A stretch of 64,000 nucleotides of DNA from Actinacidiphila guanduensis (GCF_900103985.1 NZ_FNIE01000005.1:124001-188000), one strand, 5' to 3'; numbered from the stretch's first letter, positions 16,401 to 25,815 are shown. Notes: generated from the letters alone by a model not told the origin. Numbers and translations: made by a program.

Positions 16401-16931
16401 GCGATGGCGGACGCCGCGTCGGTGGCGGGTGCCGCGGAGGGCGTGCCCGGCTTCGTCACCGGCATACTCAAGGGGCTCAAGGGCCACCTGGTCGGCAAGG
16501 CCGGCGAGCCCGAGCGCGGCCTGGCGATGCTCAGCGAGGGCGTGGACGAGCTGCTGTCCCACCCGCTGGCCCATGTCATCACCCCGCGGCTGCCGATCGT
16601 GATCTCGCCGGGCGCGGTGGAGCTGCTGACGCTGCTCGCCGAGACCGGGCTGAAGGAGGCGCCGGACGCGGGCGCCGTCGCGGAGGGCCCGGGCACCCTG
16701 CCCCCGGGCGACGGCATCGCCCGCCGGCGGGCCCGCCGGGCGGCCGCGCTGGCCGGGGCGCACGACCGGCTGCGCCCCGTGGCGGTGCCGCCCGCCGAGG
16801 CCGCGCAGATGGCCGACTACGCCCTGCGTCTGAAGGCGATGCTGGGCGAGGCGCAGTACGCGGCCGCGCGCGCCGAGGGCGACGGCCTCTCCGTGGAGGA
16901 GACCGTCGCCCTGATGCGCGACGTGGCCTGA
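13476..16931 (+). CDS. Large AfsR/SARP-type regulator with NB-ARC ATPase and TPR-like C-terminus
   Basis: A 1151-residue protein. Residues about 1-90 form an OmpR-like winged helix (RYVILGPTQAV start, A-L-L-T-A-L-A-L-R-P-G-R-V-V, L-I-D-E-V-W-D-G), about 95-245 a bacterial transcriptional activation domain, then a Pro/Ala linker. An NB-ARC/STAND ATPase follows, with Walker A ITGPGGTGKTRLSQ near residue 300 and Walker B LLLVLDNCEHV near 390, and the remaining half is helical TPR-like. The GTG at 13476 is the family start; in-frame sequence upstream is low-quality and overlaps the promoter. Such regulators control secondary metabolism or transport; the adjacent convergent ABC exporter is a possible but unproven target. 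Confidence 0.87.
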   Translation: MRYVILGPTQAVRDDGAVVAPAGGRLRALLTALALRPGRVVGSDALIDEVWDGDPPADASGALQALVGRLRRTLGHAAVGSVEGGYRLEAAREDVDLFRFERLAEEGSRALADGDPVKAAGLLGDALALWRGPALADLPDRDTAAVRAEALRLAAQRQWLTAELELGRADRVLPELAALAAAHPLDEPLRALHIRALRAVGRTADALTAYEAVRRVLAEELGADPSPELRALHAELLGAGPVGGDPVPAPAAAAAPGPAPSRPQRRAPGNARARLTSFVGREADLAAVRADLERARLVTITGPGGTGKTRLSQEAGDLAAAKWADGVWYVELAPVSDPATVPEAVISSLGLRETLLHSGSAAEAALAAETKPKDATRQLAAYCASRSLLLVLDNCEHVIDAAADLAGELLAECPDLAVLATSREPLGVPGELVRPLDPLPQSPALRLLADRGAAARPDFSVEEDPAACAELCRRLDGLPLAIELAAARLRSLSPRQLADRLDDRFRLLTGGSRTLLPRQQTLRAVVDWSWDLLEPAERVLLRRLAVFRGGWTLEAVEAVCADPDPAAGGEDLIDAPDAAALLASLVDKSLVLADVGPDGVRHRMLETIAEYAGERLSQSGERAAVEARHMDYFREFARTTDPKLRGSGQLHWFERLEREHENLRAALRRAVAAGDEQQALQLVLGCAWFWEVRNYVSERRNWPAAVAAMGPDPFADTEDALEPLERGPLEDPPPLTPLQLREARRWVRMIEVTAREGEEQWFGDPSLRRLGAAVIDAYPPHLPQSARPPGILRPYGAFFTGDFEQLRRLVNETVEACRIHNRPWELAFSLQLRAKVNNDLTEFIGDSLRDIGESRRLFQQLGDEWGTAETLSAEAEASINSGQWEHAVDCCRQGIAMARKIGSHQYVPVLTVRMGDAMINSGRVEEGERLLREGIEAAAGIGAAADGAAFFGRVLLAVNLGRRDRLPEALALVEKAMADAASVAGAAEGVPGFVTGILKGLKGHLVGKAGEPERGLAMLSEGVDELLSHPLAHVITPRLPIVISPGAVELLTLLAETGLKEAPDAGAVAEGPGTLPPGDGIARRRARRAAALAGAHDRLRPVAVPPAEAAQMADYALRLKAMLGEAQYAAARAEGDGLSVEETVALMRDVA

Positions 16932-16942
16932 CCCGCTCGCCG

Positions 16943-17772
16943 TCAGGTCTTCTTGCGGAACCGCGCCACCGCCAGCGGCGCCGTCACCACGGTGATGCCG
17001 ACCGCCCAGGCCAGCGTCATCCACACCGAGTGCGCCACCGGGCCGCCGTTGATCAGCGCGCGGGAGGCGTCGGCGAGGTTGGAGAGCGGGTTGACCTTGG
17101 TGAAGCCCTCCAGCCAGCCCGGCATCGTGGTCGGCTTGGCGAAGATCGAGCTGCCGAACTGCAGCGGCATCAGCACGAGCATGGCCACTCCCTGCACCGC
17201 CTGGGCCGTCTTCATCGTCAGGCCCAGCAGAATGAAGATCCACATCAGTGAGGCACCGAAGACGGAGGAGAGCGCGATCGCGGCGAGCAGGTGCAACGCG
17301 TCCGTCTCGATGGTCAGGCCGAGCGCGAAGCCCATGCCCAGCAGGATCGCCGTGGCGATCAGCATCCGGCCGACCTCGACCACGATCTTCGCGATGAGGA
17401 CCGAGGACCGGGCGATCGGCATCGTGCGGAACCGGTCCATGACCCCCTTCTGGAAGTCGTCGTTGATGCCGGTCCCCACGGCCATGGCGATGTTCATGCC
17501 CATCATCGCCATCAGGCCGGGGATCACGTAGTTCACGTACTCGTGCTGGTGCCCCTTGCCGGAGACCGCCCCGCCGAAGACGTAGACGAAGAGCAGGGTG
17601 AAGATCACCGGCATCAGCAGGGCGTCGAACATCGACTCCGGGTCCTGCTTGATCTGCAGCACGTTGCGCCGGGCGAGGGCGCCGATGTGCCGCAGGTTGG
17701 CCCGCAGGCCGATCCGGCCCTCGCCCGCCGCGGCCGCGCCGGCCGGCAGGGCGGTGGTCGCCGTGGCCGCGC

Positions 17773-17776
<4 letters not shown>
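16943..17776 (-). CDS. ABC-2 type exporter permease (DrrB-like)
   Basis: A 277-residue integral membrane protein with about six hydrophobic segments. It contains the ABC-2 loop signature region F-D-A-L-L-M-P-V-I-F-T-L-L-F-V and a long D-D-F-Q-K-G-V-M-D-R-F-R-T-M-P-I-A-R segment typical of daunorubicin-type permeases. The start overlaps the stop of the ATPase gene (ATGA at 17773-17776), so the two form one exporter operon. The transported compound is unknown; homologues export drugs or lipids. Confidence 0.87.
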
Positions 17777-18852
<1,076 letters not shown>

Positions 18853-18973
18853 GCCCACCACGATGCACGGGCCTTCCGACACGGCGCCGACATCGCACCG
18901 ACATGTGCGTACGGCGGCCAGGACGCCGGTGTCGGCGGCCCGTCGGCGCGCTCTCGCTTCCGGCCGGCGGCCG

Positions 18974-18996
18974 GCGGGCCCTGGTCGGGGGCCCGC
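18974..18996 (-). terminator. Hairpin downstream of the sigma/anti-sigma operon
   Basis: GCGGGCCC and GGGCCCGC pair across a 7-nt loop, about 60 bp past the anti-sigma stop (19056). The surrounding sequence to the exporter start is GC-rich with partial extra pairing. Confidence 0.45.
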
Positions 18997-19055
18997 GGCT
19001 TCTCATGCGGCGCGAACCGCCTCCGACCGGGGGCGCCGCGGGGCCTGCGCGGGCT

Positions 19056-19778
19056 CTAGCCGGGAGTGGACGTGCGCGGCCGGTCAGAGGGCACCGTGGT
19101 CGGGGAGGGCACGCTCACCAGCAGCGTGCCGTCCTGCGCGCGCACCTCGAAGCGCTTGATCGCGTCGTCGTGCATCCCCGTGCCCCCCGTCACCGTCAGC
19201 GGCCTGCTGCCCGGCACCAGCCCGTAGCCGGCCGCCGGGACCGACCAGCTGGCCACCGTCTGCCGGCGGCCATCGTTCCCCACCGCGTCCAGGTGGCAGT
19301 CGAGCGGGCCCCGCACCCCCGAGAGCCGCAGCTGGACCTCGCTGCCCCAGCCCTTGTCGGCGACCCCCACGACCGCCGACACGCCTGTTGCGGTGTTCGT
19401 CGCCGAGGCGCGCGCGTCGAACTGCGCGGCCGTCGTCCGGCCCGAGCTCCCGCCGCCGTCGGAGGCCACCACCGCGATCGCCGGACCGCCGATCACCAGC
19501 ACCGCCGCTGCCGCCACCGCCACCAGCCGCCTGCGCCGCCGCGCGCGCCGCTCGGCGGCCACCCGCGCCAGCAGCCGGGCCAGCAGGGCGTCGCCCGGCG
19601 GCTCGACGTAGCCGACACCGTCGTCGCGCAGCTCGGCGAGCACCGGCACCACGCCGCTCAGCTCGTCCAGCTGCTGCCCGCACTCGTCGCAGTCGGCGAG
19701 GTGCTCCTCGAAGCGGGACATCTCCTCGTCGTCCAGCGCGCCGAGCAGATAGGCGCCCACGTCCACATGGGGTGTCAT
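19056..19778 (-). CDS. Zinc-finger anti-sigma factor (membrane-anchored)
   Basis: A 240-residue protein with a cytoplasmic N-terminal ZAS domain: H-L-A-D-C-D-E-C-G gives the His-x3-Cys-x2-Cys zinc motif (about residues 25-32). It then has a basic patch (RRARRRRR), one membrane helix (about 87-105) and an extracytoplasmic part of about 130 residues. It should bind and inhibit the ECF sigma factor encoded just upstream, whose stop overlaps this start by 4 bp. The outer domain may sense an envelope signal; proteolytic release by an S2P enzyme is a general possibility only. Confidence 0.88.
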   Translation of the reverse strand: MTPHVDVGAYLLGALDDEEMSRFEEHLADCDECGQQLDELSGVVPVLAELRDDGVGYVEPPGDALLARLLARVAAERRARRRRRLVAVAAAAVLVIGGPAIAVVASDGGGSSGRTTAAQFDARASATNTATGVSAVVGVADKGWGSEVQLRLSGVRGPLDCHLDAVGNDGRRQTVASWSVPAAGYGLVPGSRPLTVTGGTGMHDDAIKRFEVRAQDGTLLVSVPSPTTVPSDRPRTSTPG

Positions 19779-20386
19779 GAAGTGGTCACCCCCCTCTCCT
19801 CCAGTGCGTTCCGCAGGGCGCGCAGCGCGTAGAAAACCCGGGACCGGACGGTGCCGGGCGGCAGCCCCAGCTCCTCGGCGGCCTCGCTGACCGTCCGGCC
19901 GCGGAAGTAGGTCTCCACCAGCGCCTCGCGGTGCGCCGCCGAGAGGTCCTGCAGGGCGTCGGAGATGGTCATCAGCCGCAGCGAGCGCTCCAGCTCGTCG
20001 CCCGCGGGTAGCTGCTCCAGACCGGCCGGCGACGTCTCGGGCGGGCGGGCCTGGCGGCTGCGGTGGCCGTCGATCACGATCCGGCGCGCGACCGTGACCA
20101 GCCAGGGCCGCAGCGATCTGGCCTGCGGGTCCAGCTTGGCCGCGCTCTTCCAGGCCCGCAGCAGCGTCTCCTGGACGATGTCCTCGGCGAGGAAGCGGTC
20201 CCCGGCCACGAGCCGCAGCACGTAGGCGAACAGGGCACTCGCGTGCTCGCGGTACAGCGCCCGCATGAGCTCTTCCTCCGGCACCGGCTCGGCCGGCTCC
20301 GGGGGTTCCAGTGGTGGTCCGTCCACGGCGGCATACTGCCGTACCCGCCGCTCCCGGTCGAGTTCGCGGGTCGCAGACCGGGACAT
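19775..20386 (-). CDS. ECF RNA polymerase sigma factor
   Basis: A 203-residue group 4 sigma factor. Region 2 runs from about residue 40 (LYREHASALFAYVLRLVAGD, then A-E-D-I-V-Q-E-T-L-L-R-A-W and W-L-V-T-V-A-R-R-I-V-I-D), and region 4 from about 140 (LSAAHREALVETYFRG, S-E-A-A-E-E-L-G-L-P-P-G-T-V-R-S-R). It has no extra C-terminal domain. The anti-sigma gene follows with an ATGA overlap, the standard arrangement for co-regulation. A possible autoregulatory promoter is noted upstream. Confidence 0.9.
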   Translation of the reverse strand: MSRSATRELDRERRVRQYAAVDGPPLEPPEPAEPVPEEELMRALYREHASALFAYVLRLVAGDRFLAEDIVQETLLRAWKSAAKLDPQARSLRPWLVTVARRIVIDGHRSRQARPPETSPAGLEQLPAGDELERSLRLMTISDALQDLSAAHREALVETYFRGRTVSEAAEELGLPPGTVRSRVFYALRALRNALEERGVTTS

Positions 20387-20554
20387 CAGCGGCCGTACCC
20401 CACGCCGGCGGGCGGCGTCTGCCGCGTGGGGCGGGAGGTGCGGGTGGTGACCATGGTGGGCTCCCCTGGGTACGGCGGGTCGCGCCGCTGGGGGCGCTCA
20501 CCGCTGTATACGGACGGCGGGCCCGGTCGTCTCAGCCGTGTGGCGACCATCTCA

Positions 20555-20581
20555 GACGTCCGGCGGGAAAGGGAGCGTTCC
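20555..20581 (-). promoter_or_regulatory. Candidate ECF-type promoter of the sigma operon
   Basis: On the minus strand GGAAC is followed after 18 bases by CGTC, resembling the GGAAC...CGTC promoters read by many Streptomyces ECF factors. Spacing is one or two bases longer than usual and it lies about 170 bp before the sigma start, so this is tentative. Confidence 0.3.
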
Positions 20582-20628
20582 GTGCCAAAAGGTGCCGGCG
20601 GGGGCAAGCGGCGGGACCCGGTGCGAAC

Positions 20629-20664
20629 CGGGCCCCGCCGCGGGGCACTTCTCAGCGGGGCCCG
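20629..20664. terminator. Hairpin downstream of panB
   Basis: CGGGCCCCGC (20629-20638) pairs with GCGGGGCCCG (20655-20664) across a 16-nt loop. It sits about 110 bp beyond the panB stop and upstream of the sigma operon. Confidence 0.45.
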
Positions 20665-20773
20665 CGGCGGGGGGCACGGGCCTCGCCCTCGGCGGACCTT
20701 CGGCAGCCGTCGCCCGCTGACCTCCGGGCAGACCTTCGGCGGGCCCCCGCCTGCCGGGCCCTCCGCGGCACCC

Positions 20774-21637
20774 TCAGTGGAAGGTGTGCTCCTCGGCCGG
20801 GAAGGCGCCGCCCACCACGTCCTCGGCGTACGCCTTCGCCGCGTCGCCCAGGGTGCGGCGCAGGTCCGCGTACTGCTTGGTGAAGCGCGGCACCTTGCCC
20901 TGCGTCATGCCGGCCATGTCGGTCCACACCAGCACCTGGGCGTCGCAGTCGGGTCCCGCGCCGATGCCGATGGTGGGGATGTGGAGCGAGCGGGTGATCT
21001 CGGCGGCCACCTCGGCCGGCACCAGCTCCAGTACCAGCGCGAAGGCGCCCGCGTCCTGGGCCGCCTTGGCGTCCCGGATCAGCCGGGCGGCCGCCTCCTC
21101 GCCGCGGCCCTGCACCCGGTAGCCCAGGGTGTGCACCGACTGCGGGGTCAGCCCCATGTGCGCCATCACCGGAATGCCGGCCTCGACCAGCGTCTCGGTC
21201 TGGGCCAGCGAGCGTTCCCCGCCCTCCAGCTTCACCGCGCCGACCCCGGCCTCCTTCACCAGCCGCGTCGCGTTGCGCAGGGCCTGGGCGGGCCCCTCCT
21301 GGTAGGAGCCGAAGACCAGGTCGGCCACGACCAGCGCCCGGCTGGTGCCGCGCACCACGGCCGCCGACAGCATGGCCATGTGGTCCATGGTGACCGGCAC
21401 GGTGGAGTCGTACCCCAGGTGACAGTTGCCCATCGAGTCGCCGACCAGTAGCACGGGGATGCCGGCCTCGTCGAAGACCGAGGCGGTCATCGCGTCGTAG
21501 GCGGTGAGCATGGGCCACTTCTCGCCGCGCTCCTTGGCGGCGGCGATGTCCCGGACGGTGACCCGGCGCGTGCCGGTCCCGCCGTAGAGCGCCTTCGGGT
21601 TGTCCGCCCCCTTGGGGGCAGCCGGAAGCTGCGTCAT
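20774..21637 (-). CDS. panB: 3-methyl-2-oxobutanoate hydroxymethyltransferase
   Basis: A 287-residue TIM-barrel enzyme that makes ketopantoate from 2-oxoisovalerate and methylenetetrahydrofolate, the first committed pantothenate/CoA step. Conserved segments include M-L-T-A-Y-D, the metal-binding V-G-D-S-M-G-N near residue 67, V-K-L-E-G-G, M-A-H-M-G-L-T-P-Q-S (about 157-166) and T-I-G-I-G-A-G-P. Length is normal. It is divergent from nadE, another cofactor biosynthesis gene, across a 171-bp promoter region. No panC or panD is adjacent. Confidence 0.93.
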   Translation of the reverse strand: MTQLPAAPKGADNPKALYGGTGTRRVTVRDIAAAKERGEKWPMLTAYDAMTASVFDEAGIPVLLVGDSMGNCHLGYDSTVPVTMDHMAMLSAAVVRGTSRALVVADLVFGSYQEGPAQALRNATRLVKEAGVGAVKLEGGERSLAQTETLVEAGIPVMAHMGLTPQSVHTLGYRVQGRGEEAAARLIRDAKAAQDAGAFALVLELVPAEVAAEITRSLHIPTIGIGAGPDCDAQVLVWTDMAGMTQGKVPRFTKQYADLRRTLGDAAKAYAEDVVGGAFPAEEHTFH

Positions 21638-21796
21638 GACGACGCCTCCTTCATGTCATCTCGAGGCGCCCTCACGGCGTCCCCGGACCACTTCCATGCT
21701 GGCACGCCGGCCCGGGACCGGAAACCCCGGCGACCGCGGTGGCCACGTGACACGGGCGACAGCCGCCGGCACGCGACATCGCGTCGAATTGACGAT

Positions 21797-21809
21797 TATG
21801 ATGGCCGCG
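21797..21809 (+). promoter_or_regulatory. Candidate -10 element implying a leaderless nadE mRNA
   Basis: TATGAT (21797-21802) matches the -10 consensus and lies seven bases before the nadE GTG at 21809, so transcription could begin at the start codon. No ribosome binding site is visible before the GTG, and no good -35 is seen. Many actinobacterial genes are leaderless, so this is plausible. Confidence 0.4.
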
Positions 21810-23563
21810 TGGCCCAACTACGCATCGCTCTGAATCAGATCGACTCCTGTGTCGGCGACATCGAGGGGAACCGCGCCGCCGTGCTGCGGCAGGTGCGGCA
21901 CGCCGCGGCGGCCGGGGCGCACCTGGTGGCCTTCCCCGAGATGATGCTCACCGGCTACCCGGTGGAGGACCTGGCGCTGCGGGCCTCCTTCGTGGCCGCG
22001 AGCCGCACCGCGCTGGCGGAGCTGGCCCGCGAGCTGGCCGACGAGGGCTTCGGCGAGCTGCCCGTCGTCGTCGGCTATCTGGGCCGCAGCGAGGACGCCC
22101 AGCCGAAGTACGGCCAGCCGGCAGGCGCCCCGCAGAACTGCGCGGCCGTGCTGTACGGCGGCAAGGTCGCGCTGCGCTTCGCCAAGCACCACCTGCCGAA
22201 CTACGGCGTCTTCGACGAGTTCCGCTACTTCGTGCCCGGCGACACCATGCCGGTGGTCCGGGTGCGCGGGGTGGATGTCGCGCTGGCCATCTGCGAGGAC
22301 CTCTGGCAGGACGGCGGCCGGGTGCCCGGCGCCCGCGAGGCCGGCGCCGGGCTGCTGCTGGCGATCAACGCCTCGCCGTACGAGCGGGACAAGGACGACA
22401 CCCGCCTGGAGCTGGTCCGCAAGCGCGCCCAGGAGGCCGGCTGCGCGCTCGCCTACGTCGCCATGGTCGGCGGGCAGGACGAGCTGGTCTTCGACGGCGA
22501 CACCATCGTCGTCGACGCGAGCGGCGAGGTGCTCTCCCGCGCCGGGCAGTTCACCGAGGAGTGCGTGCTGCTCGACCTGGAGCTGCCCGCCGCCACCGGG
22601 GTGCCCGCGGCCGGGCTCGTCGCCGACGGACTGGAAATGCGGCACGTGATCCTCTCCGAGACGCCCGTCGAGCCGTACGAGCCGGTGCACACCGGCGGGC
22701 AGGGCGAACCGCTGGGCTCCGAGGCCGAGATCTACGGCGCCCTGGTCACGGGCCTGCGCGCCTACGTGCGCAAGAACGGCTTCCGCTCGGTGCTCATCGG
22801 CCTGTCCGGCGGCATCGACTCCGCGCTGGTGGCCGCCATCGCCTGCGACGCGATCGGCGCCGAGCACGTCCACGGCGTCTCGATGCCCTCGGCGTACTCC
22901 TCGGACCACTCCAAGGACGACGCCGCCGAACTCGCCCGCCGCACCGGCCTGCACTTCCGCACCGTCCCCATCGCGCCGATGTTCGACGCGTACATGTCCT
23001 CGCTGGAGCTCACCGGCCTCGCCGAGGAGAACCTGCAGTCGCGCCTTCGCGGGGTGACCCTGATGGGCATCTCCAACCAGGAGGGCCACATCGTCCTCGC
23101 CCCCGGCAACAAGAGCGAGCTGGCAGTGGGCTACTCCACCCTCTACGGCGACTCCGTCGGCGCCTACGGGCCGATCAAGGACGTCTACAAGACGACCGTC
23201 TTCCGCCTCGCCCGCTGGCGCAACGCCGAGGCCGCGGCCCGCGGCGAGGTCCCGCCCATCCCGGAGAACTCCATCGCCAAGCCGCCCAGCGCCGAGCTGC
23301 GCCCCGGCCAGGTCGACACCGACTCGCTGCCCGACTACGACGTGCTCGATCGGGTGCTGGAGCTGTACGTCGACCAGGACCGCGGCTTCCAGGAGATCGT
23401 CGCGGCGGGCTTCGACCCGGAGCTGGTCACGCGAGTGCTCAAGCTGACCGACACCGCGGAGTACAAGCGGCGGCAGTACCCGCCGGGCACGAAGATCTCG
23501 CCGAAGGGCTTCGGCAAGGACCGGCGGCTGCCGATCACCGACCGGTGGCGCGAAGGGGCGTAA
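21809..23563 (+). CDS. nadE: Glutamine-dependent NAD+ synthetase
   Basis: A 584-residue two-domain enzyme that amidates nicotinic acid adenine dinucleotide to NAD+. The N-terminal nitrilase-fold glutaminase has the Glu-Lys-Cys triad: Glu44 in FPEMMLTGYP, the Lys in FAKHHLPNYGVF (about 130) and Cys162 in AICEDLW. The C-terminal synthetase has the ATP P-loop GLSGGIDSALVA with Ser about 333, then S-M-P-S-A-Y-S-S-D-H-S and the G-N-K-S-E-L-A-V-G-Y-S-T-L-Y-G-D motif. Ammonia is channelled between domains in homologues. The GTG start gives the family N-terminus AQLRIALNQ. Confidence 0.94.
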   Translation: MAQLRIALNQIDSCVGDIEGNRAAVLRQVRHAAAAGAHLVAFPEMMLTGYPVEDLALRASFVAASRTALAELARELADEGFGELPVVVGYLGRSEDAQPKYGQPAGAPQNCAAVLYGGKVALRFAKHHLPNYGVFDEFRYFVPGDTMPVVRVRGVDVALAICEDLWQDGGRVPGAREAGAGLLLAINASPYERDKDDTRLELVRKRAQEAGCALAYVAMVGGQDELVFDGDTIVVDASGEVLSRAGQFTEECVLLDLELPAATGVPAAGLVADGLEMRHVILSETPVEPYEPVHTGGQGEPLGSEAEIYGALVTGLRAYVRKNGFRSVLIGLSGGIDSALVAAIACDAIGAEHVHGVSMPSAYSSDHSKDDAAELARRTGLHFRTVPIAPMFDAYMSSLELTGLAEENLQSRLRGVTLMGISNQEGHIVLAPGNKSELAVGYSTLYGDSVGAYGPIKDVYKTTVFRLARWRNAEAAARGEVPPIPENSIAKPPSAELRPGQVDTDSLPDYDVLDRVLELYVDQDRGFQEIVAAGFDPELVTRVLKLTDTAEYKRRQYPPGTKISPKGFGKDRRLPITDRWREGA

Positions 23564-23589
23564 GGGCGTCGAGGAGGCGTACGGGGGCC

Positions 23590-23805
23590 ACCGGGTGCGG
23601 CCGGGTGGCCGGTTGCCGGGTAGCCGGGTGGCCGGTTGCTGGGTGGCCGGGTGGGAGAGACGGCCGGGCCGGGCTGCCGGGTGGTGGGCGGTCGGTCGGT
23701 GAACGGGTGCCGGGTGGCCGGGGTAATGGGCGATCCGTCGGTGAACGGGTGCCGGGTGGCCGGTCGGTGGGCGGTCGGTCGGTGAACGGGTGCCGCGCGG
23801 CCGGG
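23590..23805. repeat. GC-rich degenerate tandem repeat between convergent genes
   Basis: The left half has about five degenerate copies of a CCGGGTGGCCGGTTG-like unit. The right half has three copies of a roughly 37-bp unit whose core is CGGTGAACGGGTGCCG, with GAACGG at 23701, 23743 and 23784, so a period of 41-42 bp. The array fills the gap between the nadE and endonuclease stop codons. No start codon with ribosome binding site fits a gene here. Confidence 0.8.
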
Positions 23806-23839
23806 CCTTGGGCAGTCCTCCGGCCGACGGACCCCGTCG

Positions 23840-24877
23840 TTACGGCACTTGGAGGCGGGCGGCCACCGGCAGGTGGTCGCTGCCGGTGCGCGGCAGCGTC
23901 CATGACGACTTCGGCTCGATGCCCTTGACCATGATCTGGTCGATCCGGGCCATCGGGAAGCTCGCCGGCCAGCTGAAGCCCATGCCGTTGCCGGCCGCGC
24001 CCTGCGTGGAGCGCATCTGCGAGGTCACCGAGGCCAACGCCCGGTCGTTCATGGTGCCGTTGAGGTCGCCGAGCAGCACCACGTCGTGCAGCGGCTCGGC
24101 GGCGATCGCCTCGCCGAGCGCGTCGGCGGCGCTGTCGCGCTGCCCGGCGGTGAAGCCGGCGTCGAACTTCACCCGTACCGAGGGCAGATGGGCCACGTAC
24201 ACGGCGACCTCGCCGTGCGGGGTGCGCACCGAGGCGCGCATCGCCCGGGTCCAGCCCATCTTGATGTCCACCGGCCGCACGTCCGTCATCGGGTAGCGGC
24301 TCCACAGCCCGACCGTGCCCTGCACCGAGTGGTAGGGGTAGGCGGCCGCCAGGTCGCCGGAGTAGCGGGACACCTCGCCGGCGGCCAGCTCCTCCAGGGC
24401 GACGATGTCGGCGCCGGCCTTCACCACGTCGCGGGCGGTGCCGTCGGGGTCGGGGTTCTCGGCGTTGACGTTGTGGGTGAGGACCGTCAGGTCGCCGCCC
24501 GGCGAGGACTTCTCGGTGACCAGGCCACCGAAGAGGTTGAGCCAGACCGTGGCGGGGAGCACGAGGGCGATCAGCGCGGTGACCGAGCGCCGCAGCAGCG
24601 CGACGGCGAGCAGCACGGGGATCGCGAGGCCCAGCCAGGGCAGGAAGGTCTCCAGCAGGCTGCCGAGGTTGCCGACCCGGTTGGGCAGGTCGGCGTGGAA
24701 GACGAACAGGCCGGTGAGCACCAGGGCGGCCACCGCGGTGACGATGCCGCGCCGCCACATCCCCCGCGGGCGCCACCAGCGCAGGAACCGCGCGGTCAGG
24801 CGGGCGCGGGTGCCGCCTGCCTGCCGCGGCCCCCCGCCGTCCGTGCTCGCGTCGGTGCCGCTGTGCGCCTGCGTCAT
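23840..24877 (-). CDS. Membrane-anchored endonuclease/exonuclease/phosphatase-fold protein
   Basis: A 345-residue protein: a cytoplasmic Gly/Thr-rich start, three hydrophobic helices (about 44-62, 70-90, 95-118), then an EEP-fold domain. Catalytic landmarks of the DNase I/sphingomyelinase superfamily are L-T-H-N-V-N-A-E-N (metal Asn/Glu), V-A-L-E-E-L, V-Y-V-A-H-L-P-S, L-L-G-D-L-N-G-T-M-N-D and the terminal S-D-H-L-P-V. The domain should face outside the cell. It could be a nuclease or a phosphodiesterase; sequence does not decide. It lies downstream of the tetR/MFS operon but separated by a terminator. Confidence 0.83.
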   Translation of the reverse strand: MTQAHSGTDASTDGGGPRQAGGTRARLTARFLRWWRPRGMWRRGIVTAVAALVLTGLFVFHADLPNRVGNLGSLLETFLPWLGLAIPVLLAVALLRRSVTALIALVLPATVWLNLFGGLVTEKSSPGGDLTVLTHNVNAENPDPDGTARDVVKAGADIVALEELAAGEVSRYSGDLAAAYPYHSVQGTVGLWSRYPMTDVRPVDIKMGWTRAMRASVRTPHGEVAVYVAHLPSVRVKFDAGFTAGQRDSAADALGEAIAAEPLHDVVLLGDLNGTMNDRALASVTSQMRSTQGAAGNGMGFSWPASFPMARIDQIMVKGIEPKSSWTLPRTGSDHLPVAARLQVP

Positions 24878-25197
24878 GGAAGAACCTCGCCTGCCGCTTT
24901 CGCCGCCGCCCGCCGGTGCGGCGGGGGCCTGCCGGTGCTCCGACCATAGGGGATCGTCATGTGAACCGACGGCCGACGACCCGCCCCGGGTTCCGTCCGC
25001 AGCCCTGCGACAACCCCCTTGTGACGAAACCATCACATTCCGCCCGCCCGTGCGGGACGACGTCAGGCGCGCCCGGGTAGCCTCAAGGGCGCCCCTCTTG
25101 CGCAAGAAGGGCGCCCTTGTCGCATTCGCGGACGTGCGCACTCGACTCGGCCTCGCCGCCTGCTCAAGGGAGCCGTTGTTCCGGGCAGTTGGCTCGG
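24878..25197. other. 320-bp intergenic region upstream of the endonuclease-fold gene
   Basis: No gene is supported. It carries the strong palindrome listed at 25084-25119 and, nearer the endonuclease start, the presumed promoter, where I see no convincing -10/-35 pair. Confidence 0.5.
25084..25119. terminator. 36-bp near-perfect palindrome ending the MFS-tetR operon
   Basis: Two 18-bp arms, centred on TTGCGCAA, pair with a single mismatch. The left arm starts CAAGGGCGCCCC and the right ends GGGCGCCCTTG. It lies 79 bp past the tetR stop. Because there is no loop it could also be a protein-binding palindrome, but position favours a terminator. Confidence 0.6.
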
Positions 25198-25815
25198 CTA
25201 TTCGCGGGGGCGGAGGCCGTTGAGGAGGATGTCGACCATGCGGGGGGCCAGGTCCTCGGGGAGGGGGGCGTCCGGCCGCATCGTGGCGCGGGACAGGACC
25301 GGGCCCGCCACCATGTCCGCCAGCAGATCGAGATCCGTGCCGAGTTCGGGCCGGATGTCGCCCGCCGCGATGGCCTTCTCGAGCAGGTCCGTGAGCATCC
25401 GGCGGCGGGTCGCCACCACCGTGTCGTGGTAGCGCTTCCACAGCTCGGGGTTGCTCTGCACCTCCAGCAGCACCCCCCGCATCATGGCCGACTCGCGCTT
25501 GGCGAGGCTGCGCCGCCGGATGTACTCCACCGCCGTGATCAGGTCCGTCCGCAGGTCCCCGGTGTGCTCCGGCGTCGGCGGGGGCTCGATCGCGGCCAGG
25601 ACGTCGAGCATCAGGGCGTCCTTGCCGGGCCAGCGGCGGTAGACCGTGGCCTTGCCGACACCCGCCTCCCGCGCGATGCCCTCCATCGTCAACTCGCCGA
25701 TCGAGGCGCCGTCGCCGAGCAGCCGCAGCACCGCGTCGACCACCGCGCTGTCGACGGCCGCGTTGCGCGGCCGCCCGCGCCGCGCGGCCGCTGCCGGAAC
25801 CGGGGTACCGGTCAC
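25198..25815 (-). CDS. TetR/AcrR-family repressor
   Basis: A 205-residue regulator. The N-terminal helix-turn-helix spans about residues 14-60 ([17 protein letters not shown]..., then [22 protein letters not shown]), and the C-terminal ligand domain is the QacR/TetR-C type with [11 protein letters not shown]. The GTG at 25815 overlaps the exporter stop as GTGA, so it is the second gene of the MFS operon. It probably represses the exporter through the palindrome at 27450-27480 and itself by the same promoter, released by an exported drug. Confidence 0.88.
   Translation of the reverse strand: MTGTPVPAAAARRGRPRNAAVDSAVVDAVLRLLGDGASIGELTMEGIAREAGVGKATVYRRWPGKDALMLDVLAAIEPPPTPEHTGDLRTDLITAVEYIRRRSLAKRESAMMRGVLLEVQSNPELWKRYHDTVVATRRRMLTDLLEKAIAAGDIRPELGTDLDLLADMVAGPVLSRATMRPDAPLPEDLAPRMVDILLNGLRPRE

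Larger units (their letters stand above)
20387..20773. other. 387-bp region between sigma factor and panB
   Basis: No gene is supported. It should contain the promoter of the sigma operon and the end of the panB transcript. Two candidate elements, an ECF-like promoter (20555-20581) and a hairpin (20629-20664), are listed separately; the remainder is GC-rich with no feature I can name. Confidence 0.5.

Noticed and set aside
13266..17243. Very long antisense frame opposite the AfsR-like regulator
   Set aside because: It mirrors codon third-position GC bias; no ribosome binding site or family motif is seen.
23590..23805. CRISPR-like array
   Set aside because: The repeats are degenerate and nearly contiguous, with no unique spacers of constant size and no cas genes nearby.
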